The notes under the pieces: model-generated
The model's input: the letters and a program-made list of their open reading frames with translations, nothing else
The model's database searches: none
Told to the model about the DNA's origin: nothing
Origin: Flavobacteriaceae bacterium UBA5079
GTDB lineage: Bacteria > Bacteroidota > Bacteroidia > Flavobacteriales > Flavobacteriaceae
Direction: 5' to 3'
NCBI GenBank assembly: GCA_002414705.1
Contig: DIAL01000008.1
Location: 1 to 14,518, forward strand
DNA length: 14,518 bases
Program-made: the position numbers and the translations under genes
Shown here: piece by piece, positions 5,859 through 13,466 of the stretch
Numbering within the stretch: the stretch's first letter is position 1
How the letters are laid out: every line of letters begins with the position of its first letter

Positions 5859-7511
5859 ATGAATAAAACCGCATTTACTTTAGTTTTATTAACGTTTTAT
5901 TTACTGACAAACCTTGTTAGTTCACAAAATTTAAATTCTAAAATTGACAGATTATATCAAGTTAATGATAACGAACCCGGATTTTCTATTTCAGTATTCA
6001 AAGGAGATAAAATCATCACAGAAAAACAATATGGAATTGCCAACCTTAATTACAACATTCCTATAACAGGTGAAACCGTTTTCGACATTGGTTCAATTGC
6101 TAAACAATTTACAGCAGCGGCAATTTTATTATTAGAAGAAAAAGGAAAACTATCTATTAAAGAACCTGCATACAAATACTTAAAGAACTTGCCTAGGTAT
6201 AAAAAAGGAGATCCAACTATTGAGCAATTATTAAACCAAACAAGCGGTATAAAAGAGGTTGATCCATTTCTTGAAGTATGTGATATTCATTGGAGAGATT
6301 ATATAACACCTGCAATACTCATTAATATTATTACAAATATTAATGAACTTAACTTTACACCTGGAGAATACTTTTATTACACTAATGCTAATTATATTTT
6401 ATTGGCTTCCATTATTGAGAAAGCTTCAGGAACACCATATGAAGACTATTTACAAGAAAATATTTTCAACCCTCTTAAAATGGTTCACACCACTGTAAAT
6501 ACAGACGTTTACGGAACAATTAAAAATCGAGCAATTGGTTATACTGAAGAGGAAGGTGAATTTTACAAAACACATCAATATGGTTTGTTTTACAAAGGAG
6601 ATGGACAAATAATTACAAATCCAAAAGATATGTTTCAATGGCATCAGAATCTTAAAAATGCAACCATAGGAACGACCGAAATTTGGAAAAAAATGAACAC
6701 AAAAGCTAAATTGAATAATGGAACTAGCATAAACTTCGGTTTAGGAGTGGAATTTGAAATGCACAATGGCTATGAAGCAATGGGATTTGATGGTATGATT
6801 ACTAGCGGATTTGTTTCAAAATATCTTTATTTCCCAGAATTAGATCTTGGATTCTTCACTACTCAAAACACCTTTGTTTCAGATTTTGAAGACCGTTTTT
6901 TCAAATTTATTGACTTATACATTCCTATGAGTCAGCGCAAAGAAGAAAATTCATCCAATAATAAAACAATTAGTCTCTCAAATAAAGAATTGGAACGATA
7001 TGAAGGTTCATATATATATTATTATAACGATGAAGATAGAAAAGCAAACACTATAAAAATAAATAATAAAAAATTACAAGTTTCCACGTTAGATGGACAT
7101 AAAATTACAGAACTAATTCCATTAGGCAATCATATGTTTTTGTTTGGAGAGAATGATAATTCTATTGTAGAGTTTAGTTTCAATGGTAATCAGAAACAGT
7201 TCACATATGACGATTTAGATAATGAAAAGCCAAAGCTTTTTAAAACTTTTAAACCTTATAAACATTCAGAAAAAGAACTAAAGGAATATGAAGGACAATA
7301 TTTTAACAAAGAGTTTCAAATTAGTAAAAAACTGCTGTTAGAAAATGGAAAACTATATTACTATTACAGAAATGGTGCTTGGAAAAAAGAAATAAGTTCT
7401 CTTTCAAAAGATTTACTTGAAATATCAATAAGTCCAATAGAATTTTTTAGAAATGACAAAAATGAAATCGAGAAATTTAAAATTATGGGATTATTCTTTG
7501 AAAAGCAATAA
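5859..7511 (+). CDS. Secreted serine beta-lactamase-fold hydrolase (class C/DD-peptidase-like)
   Basis: A 550-residue exported protein. A Sec signal peptide (about 1-22, hydrophobic core TLVLLTFYLLTNLV) is followed by a beta-lactamase/transpeptidase-like domain (about 28-355). The nucleophile motif SxxK is S79-I-A-K82 (DIGSIAKQF), and the second motif is Y174-T-N176 (YYTNANY). At the third motif, normally H-x-G or K-T-G, I read G309-F-D-G312, so the usual histidine is a phenylalanine. Two similar C-terminal modules follow, each starting with a matching motif: ELERYEGSY (377-385) and ELKEYEGQY (473-481). They resemble the beta-barrel tails found in this superfamily. Homologues include esterases, D-amino-acid amidases and peptidoglycan-related hydrolases, and the substrate cannot be predicted. 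It is probably periplasmic, as I see no lipobox. The gene is notably AT-rich. Confidence 0.88.
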   Translation: MNKTAFTLVLLTFYLLTNLVSSQNLNSKIDRLYQVNDNEPGFSISVFKGDKIITEKQYGIANLNYNIPITGETVFDIGSIAKQFTAAAILLLEEKGKLSIKEPAYKYLKNLPRYKKGDPTIEQLLNQTSGIKEVDPFLEVCDIHWRDYITPAILINIITNINELNFTPGEYFYYTNANYILLASIIEKASGTPYEDYLQENIFNPLKMVHTTVNTDVYGTIKNRAIGYTEEEGEFYKTHQYGLFYKGDGQIITNPKDMFQWHQNLKNATIGTTEIWKKMNTKAKLNNGTSINFGLGVEFEMHNGYEAMGFDGMITSGFVSKYLYFPELDLGFFTTQNTFVSDFEDRFFKFIDLYIPMSQRKEENSSNNKTISLSNKELERYEGSYIYYYNDEDRKANTIKINNKKLQVSTLDGHKITELIPLGNHMFLFGENDNSIVEFSFNGNQKQFTYDDLDNEKPKLFKTFKPYKHSEKELKEYEGQYFNKEFQISKKLLLENGKLYYYYRNGAWKKEISSLSKDLLEISISPIEFFRNDKNEIEKFKIMGLFFEKQ

Positions 7512-7639
7512 CTAAATCCTTTAATTTAAAATGAGAAACACTTATTAGAAATTTTAAATATTAGAAAAAGTTATTAAAGAAAACTATTAAATACGACGGA
7601 AGTATTAATGAAAAACAGAATGTTATAAATTACATATGC

Positions 7640-7879
7640 ATGATTGACGAGATTGTTGCTTATACCATATTTCACTTGGCAATAAACACTATTGGAGGTA
7701 CCATTCGATGGATTTATGGTACCATTTGGAGAACAATTTTTAATAAACCTAAATTTAGTTTTAAGGAATATCTTTATGGTCCAAAAAAATCTAAAGATCA
7801 TTGGGATAGACAACATATGTTTAATAATGGGTTTGTTGCCATTATATTTTTTATGCTTTTAGGTTGGATTTTAATTTAG
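7640..7879 (+). CDS. Small membrane protein of unknown function
   Basis: A 79-residue protein that I do not recognise. An N-terminal hydrophobic stretch (about 5-30, with GGTIRWIYGTIWR) leads to a basic middle (KPKFSFKEYLYGPKKSKDHWDRQHM, about 36-60). A C-terminal hydrophobic helix (about 63-79, AIIFFMLLGWILI) ends the protein. This organised layout of two helices around a charged loop, together with a terminator 94 bases after the stop, supports a real gene. An 80-residue reading frame on the opposite strand (7574-7816) looks like low-complexity antisense. The 128-base spacer after the beta-lactamase-fold gene has no clear promoter or terminator, so the two genes may share a transcript. Confidence 0.6.
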   Translation: MIDEIVAYTIFHLAINTIGGTIRWIYGTIWRTIFNKPKFSFKEYLYGPKKSKDHWDRQHMFNNGFVAIIFFMLLGWILI

Positions 7880-7972
7880 AAAAATAAGAAAACGCTTAAT
7901 AGTTTTCGGAATTAATAGCTAATGATAACTCGGAAATTACTAGCAACCAATCTCATAAAAGCTAAACAACAA

Positions 7973-8002
7973 AAAAAGCACAATCTTCCAATTGTGCTTT
8001 TT
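7973..8002. terminator. Bidirectional intrinsic terminator
   Basis: A perfect 12-bp stem AAAAAGCACAAT / ATTGTGCTTTTT with the 6-base loop CTTCCA. The A- and T-rich ends provide a U-tract in both directions. It lies between the convergent small membrane protein gene (plus) and the E2 acyltransferase gene (minus, stop at 8087) and can serve both. Confidence 0.88.
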
Positions 8003-8020
8003 GCATATTTACAATGTTTT

Positions 8021-8072
8021 GATGAGATTAGCTGCGCTGAATCTTCTATTTCTTCGCTATGCTCTTAATGAC
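8021..8072 (-). repeat. Possible degenerate GTCATT...AATCTC palindromic repeat
   Basis: On the minus strand this stretch begins GTCATT, contains AGCGAAG, and ends AATCTCATC. These are the same landmarks as the REP-like element at 3981 and as dispersed GTCATT...GGAATCTC repeats. It follows the stop of the E2 gene by 15 bases. Similarity is partial and I see no strong stem in it. Confidence 0.3.
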
Positions 8073-8086
8073 AAACAAATGCCTTT

Positions 8087-9388
8087 TTAAATCTCTCTAT
8101 TAGAATCCCAAGCCTCTAAATAATCTTTAACAGCTTTTACAAACTGGCCTCCTAAAGCACCATTTACAACACGATGGTCATAAGAATGTGATAAGAACAT
8201 TCTGTAACGGATGCCAATAAAATCACCTTCAGGTGTTTCTACAACAGCTGGTACTTTCCGAATAGCACCTAATGCTAAAATACCGACTTGTGGCTGATTG
8301 ATAATGGGTGTTCCCATGATACTTCCAAACGTCCCCACATTGGTAACCGTATAGGTTCCACCTTGAATATCGTCAGGTTTCAGTTGATTTAATCTAGCTC
8401 TATTAGCTAAATCATTTACCTTTTTGGTCATGCCAACTAAATTCAACTGATCTGCATCTTTAATAACGGGTACAATTAAGTTACCATCTCCTAAAGCCGC
8501 TGCCATTCCTAAATTAATATGTTTCTTTTTAACAATGGTATCACCTTGTAAGGATATATTCATCATTGGGAAATCGCGTAACGCTTTAGCAATCGCTTCC
8601 ATAAAAATTGGTGTAAACGTTAAGTTTTCACCTTCACGTTTCATAAATCCATCTTTTACTTTTTTACGCCAATTCCATATCTTAGTAACATCAGCTTCAA
8701 TAAAACTCTGAACATGAGCAGATGTTTGAACCGATTCTACCATGTGATGTGCTATTAATTTGCCCATTCTGGACATTTCAATAATTTCATCATCACCAGA
8801 AGCAATCACTGGTGGAGCTGATTTGGGTTTTTCTGCTTGTATTGGAGCCGCTTGTTGTGTTGGCTGTGCTTTTGGTGCTGCCAAACGATTTTCTAAATAT
8901 GCAAGCATATCGTTTTTCGTGACACGACCATCTTTACCTGTTCCAGAAATAGCATCTAATTCATTTTGCGAAACACCTTCTTTTGTCGCCATGTTTTTAA
9001 CCAATGGTGAGTAAAAACGATCATCCGAAGATGCTACAGGAGCTGCAATTTCTTGAGCTACTGTAACTGTTTTAGCAACGTCTGCTACTGGAGTAGATTC
9101 TTTTACGGGTTCCGATTTTGGAGCAGATTCAACTGCGCCTGATCCGCCTTCTGTTTCTATAATAGCAATGGTCTGTCCAACTTGAACCACATCGTCCACG
9201 TTAAACAATACCTCAACTAAAACACCATCAACTTCACTAGGCACTTCACTATCCACTTTATCTGTTGCAATTTCAAGAACTGCTTCATCTGCTTCAATCG
9301 TTTCGCCTACTTGCTTTAACCAAGATGTAATGGTTGCTTCTGCTACACTCTCTCCCATTTTCGGGAGTTTTAATTCAAATTTTGCCAT
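8087..9388 (-). CDS. 2-oxo acid dehydrogenase E2 (dihydrolipoamide acyltransferase), branched-chain type
   Basis: A 433-residue core subunit that transfers acyl groups from lipoamide to CoA. It has one lipoyl domain (about 2-78) with lipoylation lysine K44 in EIATDKVDSEV, an Ala/Pro/Glu-rich linker (about 82-122), and an E1/E3-binding domain (about 124-166, GTGKDGRVTKNDML). A second linker leads to the catalytic domain (about 202-432), whose active-site segment is SHSYDHRVVNGALGG (400-414) with H405. The usual DHRxxDG motif here has asparagine (N409) in place of aspartate. The lipoyl sequence PKMGESVAEATIT is closer to branched-chain 2-oxo-acid dehydrogenase E2 than to SucB or pyruvate dehydrogenase E2, so valine/leucine/isoleucine catabolism or branched acyl-CoA supply is likely. 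No E1 or E3 gene is adjacent. A -7 box lies about 40 bases upstream. Confidence 0.93.
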   Translation of the reverse strand: MAKFELKLPKMGESVAEATITSWLKQVGETIEADEAVLEIATDKVDSEVPSEVDGVLVEVLFNVDDVVQVGQTIAIIETEGGSGAVESAPKSEPVKESTPVADVAKTVTVAQEIAAPVASSDDRFYSPLVKNMATKEGVSQNELDAISGTGKDGRVTKNDMLAYLENRLAAPKAQPTQQAAPIQAEKPKSAPPVIASGDDEIIEMSRMGKLIAHHMVESVQTSAHVQSFIEADVTKIWNWRKKVKDGFMKREGENLTFTPIFMEAIAKALRDFPMMNISLQGDTIVKKKHINLGMAAALGDGNLIVPVIKDADQLNLVGMTKKVNDLANRARLNQLKPDDIQGGTYTVTNVGTFGSIMGTPIINQPQVGILALGAIRKVPAVVETPEGDFIGIRYRMFLSHSYDHRVVNGALGGQFVKAVKDYLEAWDSNREI

Positions 9389-9425
9389 ATCTGTAACTAA
9401 ACCGTATGTTTTTTAATTTCGACTG

Positions 9426-9433
9426 CAAAATTA
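9426..9433 (-). promoter_or_regulatory. Putative -7 promoter element of the E2 gene
   Basis: On the minus strand, TAATTTTG is an exact TAnnTTTG match ending 37 bases before the E2 ATG at 9388. It sits within the 80-base spacer after the glycosyltransferase gene. The -33 region has no good TTTG at standard spacing. Confidence 0.45.
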
Positions 9434-9468
9434 ATGAAAAATCATCAATTCCATTGCAGTTTTATTAT

Positions 9469-10575
9469 TTAATTCTTTTTTAATACCTGTATTTCGCCAC
9501 GATTTTTAGAACTATTACTTCCTATTATAAAGTTGGAATTATTAGGCAGAATTTTAAATGAAATCCCTTCGTAAGTCTTTAAATCGGTAATATGTTGAAA
9601 AATTGATTTGTAGGTGAAGGTATTAGCATCAAAAATAACTTCAGTAAATGGTTCTACATACGTCATTTCTTTTACTACAGAAACTGGTTTTTCTAAAATT
9701 TTTTCTAGAATATGTGACGTTTCTTGCGTTAAAAACACATAAGATTGGCGTTTACTTTTCACCACTTCAGGCTCGGAACGCATTAAATAAGCTGCTCGAA
9801 TTCCCAACCAAACTATTCTATCAAACACAAAATTACTCTTAAAATGTTTTCTATAGAAAATCTGCATAGCACCATAAAAACGTTTAGCGTAATTGGCATC
9901 TTTCAGCGTACTTTCACCTTTATAATGAATAATGGTCGTGCTACCATTATAGTAATTAGTATAGCCTGCTTTTAAAACTTTGTAGGACAAGTCAATATCT
10001 TCTCCATACATAAAATAGTCTTCATCAAAACCGCCTACCTCATCATAAACCGTTTTTTTTAGCAACATAAAGGCACCCACAAAAATAGGTACTACACCTG
10101 TTTCATATTCACTTAATTGATTCGCATAATACGAATTTGGATCCCCTAATAATTTTTTAAGGGCAACGGCTGGTTTAGGCACATTACGTTTACTTTCCGG
10201 AAGAAATTTACCCGTTCCATCCATCAATCGGCAACCAACAATTCCTAAATTTGTTTGTTTATCTGCAAATTCTAACAATATTTTAAAAGTATCTTCAGCA
10301 ACAATAGTATCCGGATTTAGAATACATAAATACTCGCCTTTAGCTTGTTTAACACCTAGATTATTTCCTTTTGAAAAACCATCGTTATTTGGATTCTCAA
10401 TTAAGGTCACATTTGGAAATAGGGTTTTCACCATCTCACAACTTGTGTCTGGCGATTGATTATCCACCACAATAATTTCGGCATCCAAACCCTCAATGGC
10501 CTTTTCGACACTTTTTAAACAAAGCTCCAGAAAATAGCGAACATTATAATTTAGTATGATGATAGATAGCTTCAA
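9469..10575 (-). CDS. Family 2 glycosyltransferase
   Basis: A 368-residue GT-A-fold inverting glycosyltransferase. It opens MKLSIIILNYNVRYFLELCL, with acidic nucleotide-binding residues in VVDNQSP (D38) and the metal-binding site in CILNPDT (84-90; D89 replaces the second Asp of a DXD motif). The acceptor-side base region is MYGEDIDLSYKVLKAGY (189-205; E192/D193), followed by IIHYKGEST (215-223). This is typical of rhamnosyl- or similar sugar transferases that build cell-surface polysaccharide. The C-terminal ~110 residues are less conserved. There is no membrane helix, so it probably acts at the inner face of the membrane. It starts 4 bases after the recR stop and is therefore likely co-transcribed with recR. 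The sugar and acceptor cannot be inferred. Confidence 0.9.
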   Translation of the reverse strand: MKLSIIILNYNVRYFLELCLKSVEKAIEGLDAEIIVVDNQSPDTSCEMVKTLFPNVTLIENPNNDGFSKGNNLGVKQAKGEYLCILNPDTIVAEDTFKILLEFADKQTNLGIVGCRLMDGTGKFLPESKRNVPKPAVALKKLLGDPNSYYANQLSEYETGVVPIFVGAFMLLKKTVYDEVGGFDEDYFMYGEDIDLSYKVLKAGYTNYYNGSTTIIHYKGESTLKDANYAKRFYGAMQIFYRKHFKSNFVFDRIVWLGIRAAYLMRSEPEVVKSKRQSYVFLTQETSHILEKILEKPVSVVKEMTYVEPFTEVIFDANTFTYKSIFQHITDLKTYEGISFKILPNNSNFIIGSNSSKNRGEIQVLKKN

Positions 10576-10579
10576 ATTC

Positions 10580-11197
10580 TTAAGATTTTAGAGATGCTTC
10601 AAAAGGAATACGATTTACAATACTGCGTCCAAGGGTAATTTCATCAGTATATTCCAATTCGTTACCTACCGAAATACCTCTAGCAATAGTGGATGTTACC
10701 ACATGATAGTCTTGAATTTGTCGGTAAATATAAAAGTTAGTCGTGTCGCCTTCCATGGTGGAACCTAGCGCAAAAATCAACTCTTTTACATCACCTAATT
10801 TTACTTTTTCTACCAACGTTTGAATATTTAAATCCTGTGGACCAATACCGTCCATAGGCGAAATTTTTCCGCCCAAAACGTGATATAACCCTTTAAAAGA
10901 ACTGGTGTTTTCAATAGCCATAACATCGCGAATATCTTCCACAACGCAAATCACGTCACTCGTACGATTAGGATTCGCGCAAATTTCGCAGATTTCTACA
11001 TCACTAATATTATGGCAACTTTTACAAAATTTAATATCTGAACGCATGGTTTTTAAAGCATCCACCAACTGGAACGTTTGATTTTCAGGCTGATTTAGCA
11101 AATGTAAAACCAAACGTAATGCCGTACGTTTACCAATTCCTGGTAGTTGCGACATTTCGTTAACCGATCTCTCCAATAATTTCGATGAAAATTCCAT
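10580..11197 (-). CDS. recR: Recombination mediator protein RecR
   Basis: A 205-residue protein that works with RecO (and RecF) to load RecA on SSB-coated single-stranded gaps. It shows the helix-hairpin-helix [12 protein letters not shown] (18-29), a four-cysteine zinc finger (C58, C61, C70, C73) and the Toprim domain beginning [11 protein letters not shown] (81-91, with E87). Length and all motifs are normal for RecR. The ATG is at 11197, and the glycosyltransferase gene follows after 4 bases. On the minus strand, TAAATTCG (11210-11203) is a one-mismatch -7 box very close to the start. It may be a promoter with an extremely short leader, but I do not count it as reliable. It is divergent from the symporter gene. 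Confidence 0.96.
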   Translation of the reverse strand: MEFSSKLLERSVNEMSQLPGIGKRTALRLVLHLLNQPENQTFQLVDALKTMRSDIKFCKSCHNISDVEICEICANPNRTSDVICVVEDIRDVMAIENTSSFKGLYHVLGGKISPMDGIGPQDLNIQTLVEKVKLGDVKELIFALGSTMEGDTTNFYIYRQIQDYHVVTSTIARGISVGNELEYTDEITLGRSIVNRIPFEASLKS

Positions 11198-11228
11198 AGC
11201 CGCGAATTTACGATTTTACATTTAAGAA

Positions 11229-11258
11229 TTGCATATACAATGGTAATTTGTATTTTGG
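11229..11258 (+). promoter_or_regulatory. Possible promoter of the symporter gene
   Basis: TTG (11229-11231), 19 bases, then TATTTTGG (11251-11258) resembles the Bacteroidota promoter with one mismatch in the -7 box. Transcription would start near 11264, downstream of the ATG at 11240 and just ahead of the ATG at 11276. This favours the second start. Confidence 0.3.
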
Positions 11259-11275
11259 CAGTATATTTTAGCCAT

Positions 11276-12718
11276 ATGAGCCCAACGCAGATTATTCTTT
11301 TAATTGCCGCCTATTTTATTGTATTAATTCTAATCTCCTACTTTACAGGGCAAGAGGATTCCAACGACGCCTTTTTTAAAGCAAATAAATCGGCTCCTTG
11401 GTATTTAGTTGCCTTTGGGATGATTGGTGCATCCTTATCTGGTGTGACATTTATTTCAGTTCCAGGTGCTGTGGAAACCAAACAATTTGGGTATTTGCAA
11501 GTGGTGTTTGGCTACTTTTTTGGTTATTTAGTGATTGCCTATGTACTTTTACCCTTGTATTACCGATTGAATTTAACCTCTATCTATACGTATTTACGGG
11601 ATCGTTTTGGAAACACAAGTTATAAAACAGGTTCGGTTGCTTTTTTAATTTCTCGTACGGTTGGTGCAGCATTCAGACTCTTTTTGGTCGCCAAAGTATT
11701 ACAACTTTTAGTGTTTGATAATTTAGGCATGCCATTTCCTATAACCGTAATTATAACCATTGCACTAATTTGGTTATACACGTTTAAAGGCGGCATTAAA
11801 ACCATCATTTTTACCGATACTTTGCAGACACTTTTTATGTTGGTTTCTGTGGTTGTTACCATTTCATTTTTAGCAACTGCTTTAGATTTAAATGGTATTT
11901 CTGAAATTTATACGAATGTGAAAGACAGTGCCATGAGTAAAGTCTTCTTTATGGACGATTCTAATGACGCACAATTCTTCATAAAAAGCTTTTTAGCTGG
12001 TATGTTTATTACGATTACTATGACAGGTTTGGATCAGGATATGATGCAGAAGAATTTAACCTGTCGTAATTTAAAAGATGCCCAGAAAAATATGGTCGTT
12101 TTTAGTATTGTACTCGTTTTTGTGAATATATTATTTCTAGCATTGGGTTTAATGTTAACCCAATATGCGCAACAAAATGGTATTACGGCCACAAAGGATG
12201 ATTTATTTCCAACCATTGCCATGATGCCGGAAATTGGAATAATGACTTCTGCATTTTTTATACTCGGATTAATTGCTGCGGCTTATTCCAGTGCAGATTC
12301 GGCATTAACGTCTTTAACGACGTCGTTTTGTATAGATATAATAGAATTAGATAAAAAACCACAAGACAAACAAAAAGGTATTAGAAAACGCGTACATATT
12401 ATGGTAAGCATCGTTTTAGTAGCTGTAATTATTCTCTTTGATGCTTTATTTAAAGATGTATCTGTAATCTGGGAATTGTTTAAAGCAGCTGGTTATACCT
12501 ATGGACCTCTACTAGGTTTATTCGCATTTGGAATTTTAACCAAAGCCGAATTGAAAGACAAATACGTATGGATTATTGCTCTGCTAGCACCAATCCTATC
12601 TTACTTTATAAATATGTATTCTGCTGAATTGTTTAACGGTTATAAAATTGGTTTCGAAATCCTTATTGTAAATGGACTCCTAACCTTTTTAGGTTTAATA
12701 CTGATTCGTAGAAAGTAA
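11276..12718 (+). CDS. Sodium:solute symporter (SSS/SLC5 family)
   Basis: A 480-residue inner-membrane transporter with about 13 helices that couples uptake of an organic solute to sodium. Diagnostic segments are [14 protein letters not shown] (51-64, helix containing a Na+-site region), [18 protein letters not shown] (172-189), and [10 protein letters not shown] (338-347), the helix-8 serines that form the Na2 site. The substrate (sugar, sialic acid, amino acid or other) is not evident. I chose the ATG at 11276 ([14 protein letters not shown]). An in-frame ATG at 11240 would add 12 residues ([12 protein letters not shown]) of non-family sequence and would overlap a possible promoter. The last 24 bases overlap the convergent CoA-binding gene, leaving no room for a strong terminator; only a 5-bp AACCT/AGGTT hairpin is visible. 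It is divergent from recR. Confidence 0.93.
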   Translation: MSPTQIILLIAAYFIVLILISYFTGQEDSNDAFFKANKSAPWYLVAFGMIGASLSGVTFISVPGAVETKQFGYLQVVFGYFFGYLVIAYVLLPLYYRLNLTSIYTYLRDRFGNTSYKTGSVAFLISRTVGAAFRLFLVAKVLQLLVFDNLGMPFPITVIITIALIWLYTFKGGIKTIIFTDTLQTLFMLVSVVVTISFLATALDLNGISEIYTNVKDSAMSKVFFMDDSNDAQFFIKSFLAGMFITITMTGLDQDMMQKNLTCRNLKDAQKNMVVFSIVLVFVNILFLALGLMLTQYAQQNGITATKDDLFPTIAMMPEIGIMTSAFFILGLIAAAYSSADSALTSLTTSFCIDIIELDKKPQDKQKGIRKRVHIMVSIVLVAVIILFDALFKDVSVIWELFKAAGYTYGPLLGLFAFGILTKAELKDKYVWIIALLAPILSYFINMYSAELFNGYKIGFEILIVNGLLTFLGLILIRRK

Positions 12719-13057
12719 AACGAGTGTGCAAGCCACTTCGCTTTCAATATTTGCTGCATGTAATAATCTATAGAATTCTGGATTTTCAGTTCCAGGATTG
12801 AAAATAACACGCTTCGGATGCAAAGAAATTATGTATTGGTAATATGCTTTTTGATTTTCCGGATTCAAATAAAGCGTAACCGTATCAATATTGGAATAGG
12901 GTTTTAATTCCGTATCTATAGCAACACCTGAAACCGTTCCGGATCGTAATCCGAAAGCAACCACATCATGCTGAAAACTCACCAAACGCTCTATAGCCAT
13001 ATTGGAATACCGATTAGGTTTTAATGAAGCACCTATTACTAATGTTTTTTTACTCAT
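12695..13057 (-). CDS. CoA-binding domain protein (CoA_binding_2 / YccU-like)
   Basis: A 120-residue single Rossmann-like CoA-binding domain. The nucleotide-binding start is [18 protein letters not shown] (5-22); [11 protein letters not shown] (85-95) and the terminal [10 protein letters not shown] (107-116, C110) match the conserved core of the family. Related domains occur in succinyl-CoA synthetase alpha subunits, but here there is no catalytic partner domain. Its role, probably CoA or acyl-CoA sensing or binding in the cytoplasm, is unknown. It has its own well-formed promoter (13104-13136). Its 3' end overlaps the symporter gene by 24 bases, tail to tail. Confidence 0.9.
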   Translation of the reverse strand: MSKKTLVIGASLKPNRYSNMAIERLVSFQHDVVAFGLRSGTVSGVAIDTELKPYSNIDTVTLYLNPENQKAYYQYIISLHPKRVIFNPGTENPEFYRLLHAANIESEVACTLVLLSTNQY

Positions 13058-13103
13058 AGCTGTTAATTTAGCGTTAAACTAATACTTAAAGTGTAACGAT
13101 TTT

Positions 13104-13136
13104 CAAAAGTACTCGTCTATATTGATATATACCAAT
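13104..13136 (-). promoter_or_regulatory. Promoter of the CoA-binding protein gene
   Basis: On the minus strand, ATTG (13136-13133), 21 bases, then TACTTTTG (13111-13104): the -7 element matches TAnnTTTG exactly and the -33 element differs by one base. The predicted leader to the ATG at 13057 is about 40 bases. Confidence 0.6.
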
Positions 13137-13211
13137 TTAGGTATTAAAAACATATTTAATAGTCTGCGTAATAGTTGATGGTTAGTGTTAGTGTCTGACT
13201 ATTAAATACAG

Positions 13212-13241
13212 AAAGCCCAAGGATTTAAAACCTTGGGCTTT
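13212..13241. terminator. Strong hairpin, probable intrinsic terminator
   Basis: A perfect 11-bp GC-rich stem AAAGCCCAAGG / CCTTGGGCTTT with 8-base loop ATTTAAAA. Plus-strand transcripts would meet TTTTGCTTTG after the stem, and minus-strand transcripts TTTCTGTATTT, so plus-strand termination looks stronger. It could stop readthrough from the symporter gene or end an unannotated small RNA. Confidence 0.7.
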
Positions 13242-13389
13242 TGCTTTGTATTTGTTAAATGATAGTTAAAAATGTTAAGGTTTGAAATAAAAGTACACTT
13301 TTTACGTCTATATAAATAAGTGATAAGTTTTAAGTAATTTTTAAACTATTTAATTTATAGTTTAGTGTTAGTTAAATTGGTTAATAGGG

Positions 13390-13421
13390 AAAAACCCGAA
13401 GCAGTGATGTTTCGGGTTTTT
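13390..13421. terminator. Intrinsic terminator of the KAS III gene
   Basis: A perfect 11-bp stem AAAAACCCGAA / TTCGGGTTTTT with a 10-base loop, giving a U-tract in either direction. On the minus strand it begins about 46 bases after the KAS III stop codon at 13467. Confidence 0.85.
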
Positions 13422-13466
13422 TTATGGGTTAAAATTAATTTTTTGTTTTTGAGATTAGATAAGTAT

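Larger units (their letters stand above)
13058..13466. other. 409-base gene-free gap with paired repeat-hairpin units
   Basis: No reading frame here looks like a protein. The gap holds the promoter of the CoA-binding gene on its left side. It then has two units in the same order on the plus strand: the 11-base repeat TTAGTGTTAGT (13182-13192 and 13362-13372), 19 or 17 bases, and a strong perfect hairpin (13212-13241 and 13390-13421). An ATTTAAT lies 20-25 bases ahead of each repeat. The right hairpin is well placed to terminate the KAS III gene. The left one has no obvious protein gene to terminate. Confidence 0.55.

Noticed and set aside
7574..7816. 80-residue minus-strand reading frame
   Set aside because: It overlaps the small membrane protein gene at 7640-7879, has low-complexity Phe/Asn/Ile/Ser composition and no terminator or promoter, and the plus-strand frame is far better organised.
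11240..11275. Upstream ATG of the symporter adding 12 residues
   Set aside because: The extra residues are not typical of the family start, and a possible -7 promoter box lies inside this stretch.
13058..13466. A tRNA or known riboswitch in the long gap
   Set aside because: I found no cloverleaf, CCA end or conserved riboswitch core, only hairpins of the terminator type.
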